Origin: an uncultured Tropicimonas sp.
GTDB taxonomy: Bacteria; Pseudomonadota; Alphaproteobacteria; Rhodobacterales; Rhodobacteraceae
Direction: 5' to 3'
Assembly: GCA_947497945.1 (NCBI GenBank)
Contig: CANMIP010000007.1
Coordinates: 1-64,000, forward strand
DNA: 64,000 bases
Made by a program: the position numbers and the translations under genes. The notes under the pieces are model-generated. The model ran no database searches and was not told where the DNA came from. It saw only the letters and a list, made by a program, of their open reading frames with translations. This document shows, piece by piece, positions 62,220 through 64,000 of this stretch (its first letter is position 1; the number at the start of each line of letters is the position of its first letter).

Positions 62220-64000
62220 ATGGCGCGAAACGCAGCGGAGGCGGAACACCAGCGCGAAAGCTCGAAACGAGTGGGTGCGCTCCGGTCGCTTTTCCCATTC
62301 TTCTCGCCCTATCGCCGCTACGTTGTTCTCGCCGGGATCGCACTTGTCATCACGGCCAGCGTCTCGCTGCTGCTGCCGGTTGCCGCGCGGCGGGTGGTCG
62401 ATGGTTTCGAAGACGGCGCGCTGGCGCTGCTGGACGGCTATTTCATGGCCGCCATCGGCATTGCCGCGATCTTCGCTCTCGGCACGGGGATGCGCTACTA
62501 TATCGTGACCCGGCTCGGCGAGCGGGTCGTGGCCGATCTCCGCAAGGCCGTCTTTGCCCGCATGATCGCGATGAGCCCGACCTATTTCGAGGGGCTGCTG
62601 ACCGGCGAGGTCATCTCCCGCATCACCACCGACACGACGCTTATCCTGCAGGTGATCGGCTCCTCCGTCTCCTGGTTCCTGCGCAATTCGCTGCTCTTCG
62701 TGGGCGGGCTTATTATGATGTTCTTCACCTCGGTGAAGCTGACGCTCATGGTGCTGGCAATCATCCCGGTTGTCATCCTGCCGATCCTCGCCCTCGGCCG
62801 CCGCCTGCGCAAGCTCTCCCGCGAGAACCAGGACTGGATCGCCCAGAGCTCCGGCAATGCCTCCGAGGCGCTGCAGGCAGCGCAGACCGTGCAGGCCTAT
62901 TCCCACGAAGCCGCCAGCCGCGACCGCTTCGGCGAGGTGACCGAAGCCAGCTACCGGTCCGCCAAGACGCGCATTGCCGTGCGCGCGGCGCTGACCATGA
63001 TCATCATCTTCGTCGTCTTCTCCGGCATCCTCGGCGTGCTCTGGATCGGCGCCCGCGACGTGCGCGGCGACGTCATGACCGCCGGCGAACTGGTGCAGTT
63101 CCTGATCTATGCCGGCATCATGGCTGGCTCCGTCGCCGCCCTCTCCGAGATCTGGGGCGAGTTGCAGCGCGCCGCCGGTGCCACCGAACGCCTGGTCGAG
63201 CTGCTGGGCGCCGAGGACACCGTCTCCGATCCCGCCGCCCCCGTCGCGCTTCCTGCGCCCGCGCGCGGCGAGATCACCTTCGAAGACGTGGTCTTCCACT
63301 ACCCGACCCGGCCCGGGGACGCGGCGCTCAACAGCGTGTCCTTCACCGTGAAACCGGGCGAACAGATCGCCCTTGTCGGCCCCTCCGGCGCCGGAAAATC
63401 CACCATCCTCCAGCTCCTTCTGCGCTTCTACGACCCGCAGCAGGGCGCTGTCCGCCTTGACGGCATCGCCCTGCCGGACATGGAACGCGCGGCCTTCCGG
63501 CAGGCGCTGGCGCTGGTCCCGCAGGACCCGGTCATTTTCGCCGACACCGCCCGCGAGAACATCCGCTTCGGCCGGCCCGAGGCGACCGATGCCGAGGTCG
63601 AAGCCGCCGCCCGCGCCGCCCAGGCCCATGACTTCATCACCGCCTTGCCCAATGGCTACAAGAACTATGTCGGCGAACGCGGCGTGATGCTGTCGGGCGG
63701 CCAGAAACAACGCATCGCCATCGCCCGCGCCATCCTGCGCGACGCCCCGGTGCTGCTGCTCGACGAGGCCACCTCCGCGCTGGACGCCGAGAGCGAACGC
63801 GCCGTGCAGGGCGCCGTGGACACGTTGACCGAGGGCCGCACGACCCTGATCGTCGCCCACCGCCTCGCCACCGTGAAACAGGCCGACCGCATCCTCGTCT
63901 TCGAGGCCGGGCAGATCGTCGCCGAAGGCACGCATGACGAACTGGTCGCCCAGGGCGGCCTCTATGCCCGCCTCGCCCGGCTGCAATTCACCGAAGGTCT
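62220..64000 (+). CDS. ABC exporter, fused transmembrane and ATPase domains (3' end cut by window)
   Basis: At least 593 residues; no stop before the window edge. Six membrane helices occupy about residues 25-310 (for example YVVLAGIALVITASVSLLLP). The ATPase domain has Walker A GPSGAGKST (387-395), the Q loop in LVPQDPVIFADT, the signature LSGGQKQR (491-498), Walker B VLLLDEATSALD and the H loop IVAHRL. It forms a homo- or heterodimeric exporter of lipids, drugs or peptides, like MsbA. The ATG at 62220 has GGGGAG six bases upstream; an ATG two codons earlier abuts it. The protein looks nearly complete at the edge. Confidence 0.95.
   Translation, partial: MARNAAEAEHQRESSKRVGALRSLFPFFSPYRRYVVLAGIALVITASVSLLLPVAARRVVDGFEDGALALLDGYFMAAIGIAAIFALGTGMRYYIVTRLGERVVADLRKAVFARMIAMSPTYFEGLLTGEVISRITTDTTLILQVIGSSVSWFLRNSLLFVGGLIMMFFTSVKLTLMVLAIIPVVILPILALGRRLRKLSRENQDWIAQSSGNASEALQAAQTVQAYSHEAASRDRFGEVTEASYRSAKTRIAVRAALTMIIIFVVFSGILGVLWIGARDVRGDVMTAGELVQFLIYAGIMAGSVAALSEIWGELQRAAGATERLVELLGAEDTVSDPAAPVALPAPARGEITFEDVVFHYPTRPGDAALNSVSFTVKPGEQIALVGPSGAGKSTILQLLLRFYDPQQGAVRLDGIALPDMERAAFRQALALVPQDPVIFADTARENIRFGRPEATDAEVEAAARAAQAHDFITALPNGYKNYVGERGVMLSGGQKQRIAIARAILRDAPVLLLDEATSALDAESERAVQGAVDTLTEGRTTLIVAHRLATVKQADRILVFEAGQIVAEGTHDELVAQGGLYARLARLQFTEG

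Noticed and set aside
62073-63986. 637-codon minus-strand frame opposite the ABC exporter
   Set aside because: The plus strand carries every ABC motif in order; the antisense frame is compositionally skewed and motif-free.

Overview
The window reads as a chromosomal segment of a GC-rich alphaproteobacterium, most likely Rhodobacteraceae (Roseobacter group). Pointers are (2S)-methylsuccinyl-CoA dehydrogenase of the ethylmalonyl-CoA pathway, a DUF4167 protein, CtlX-type citrulline hydrolase, an extensin-like protein, a VPLPA-type exosortase-sorted protein, tripartite tricarboxylate (TctABC) transport and a conserved housekeeping backbone. No species can be named from sequence alone.

Layout. 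(1) 1-13.2 kb is an accessory island. Its right border is a tRNA-Cys gene (13183-13256, minus) with a decayed tyrosine integrase beside the tRNA 3' end. The island carries the start of an IS110 transposase at the left edge and a minus-strand catabolic cluster: tctC-tctB-tctA-tetR, then a Gfo/Idh/MocA oxidoreductase, a DUF993 aldolase-fold protein, a sugar-phosphate isomerase/epimerase and two more Gfo/Idh/MocA oxidoreductases. A near-perfect palindrome overlaps the promoter of this cluster and is the probable TetR operator. Next comes an IS5-family element inserted into an IS6-family transposase gene, and a serine-resolvase remnant. (2) 13.3-34.9 kb is ordinary core chromosome: rpsD, hisC-tyrC-extensin, a hydrolase/OsmC fusion, a nucleoside hydrolase-GrpB-GNAT operon, a DUF3445 haem N-demethylase-like protein, an Lrp/ornithine cyclodeaminase/CtlX module, DUF4167, prfA-prmC, an SLC13 transporter, a TauE-type exporter and mcd. 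(3) 35.1-41.2 kb shows gene decay: proline dehydrogenase broken by one stop codon, then, after two intact genes, a run of ruins (sugar ABC binding protein, permease, LacI regulator, inositol monophosphatase). (4) 41.3-64 kb returns to mostly core genes: AraC/DMT pair, M42 peptidase, an AT-richer GT-C glycosyltransferase-like gene, rplS-rpmE, M20 amidohydrolase, mazG, a flavin-oxidase-like protein, the NAD(P)HX repair enzyme, glnB-glnA, a VPLPA-CTERM protein, a DMT exporter, meaB, pyrF, a sugar O-acetyltransferase, the SPFH-NfeD pair, DsrE, a Nudix hydrolase and a truncated ABC exporter at the right edge.

How the genes fit together. The island cluster looks like a self-contained uptake-and-oxidation pathway for an unknown polyol, cyclitol or sugar-acid, probably under TetR control. 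CtlX and Ocd would turn citrulline through ornithine into proline, under a divergent Lrp regulator, yet the proline dehydrogenase 10 kb downstream is interrupted. mcd and meaB both belong to C4/C5 acyl-CoA assimilation. Functional calls rest on motif and family recognition by eye; no database search was run.
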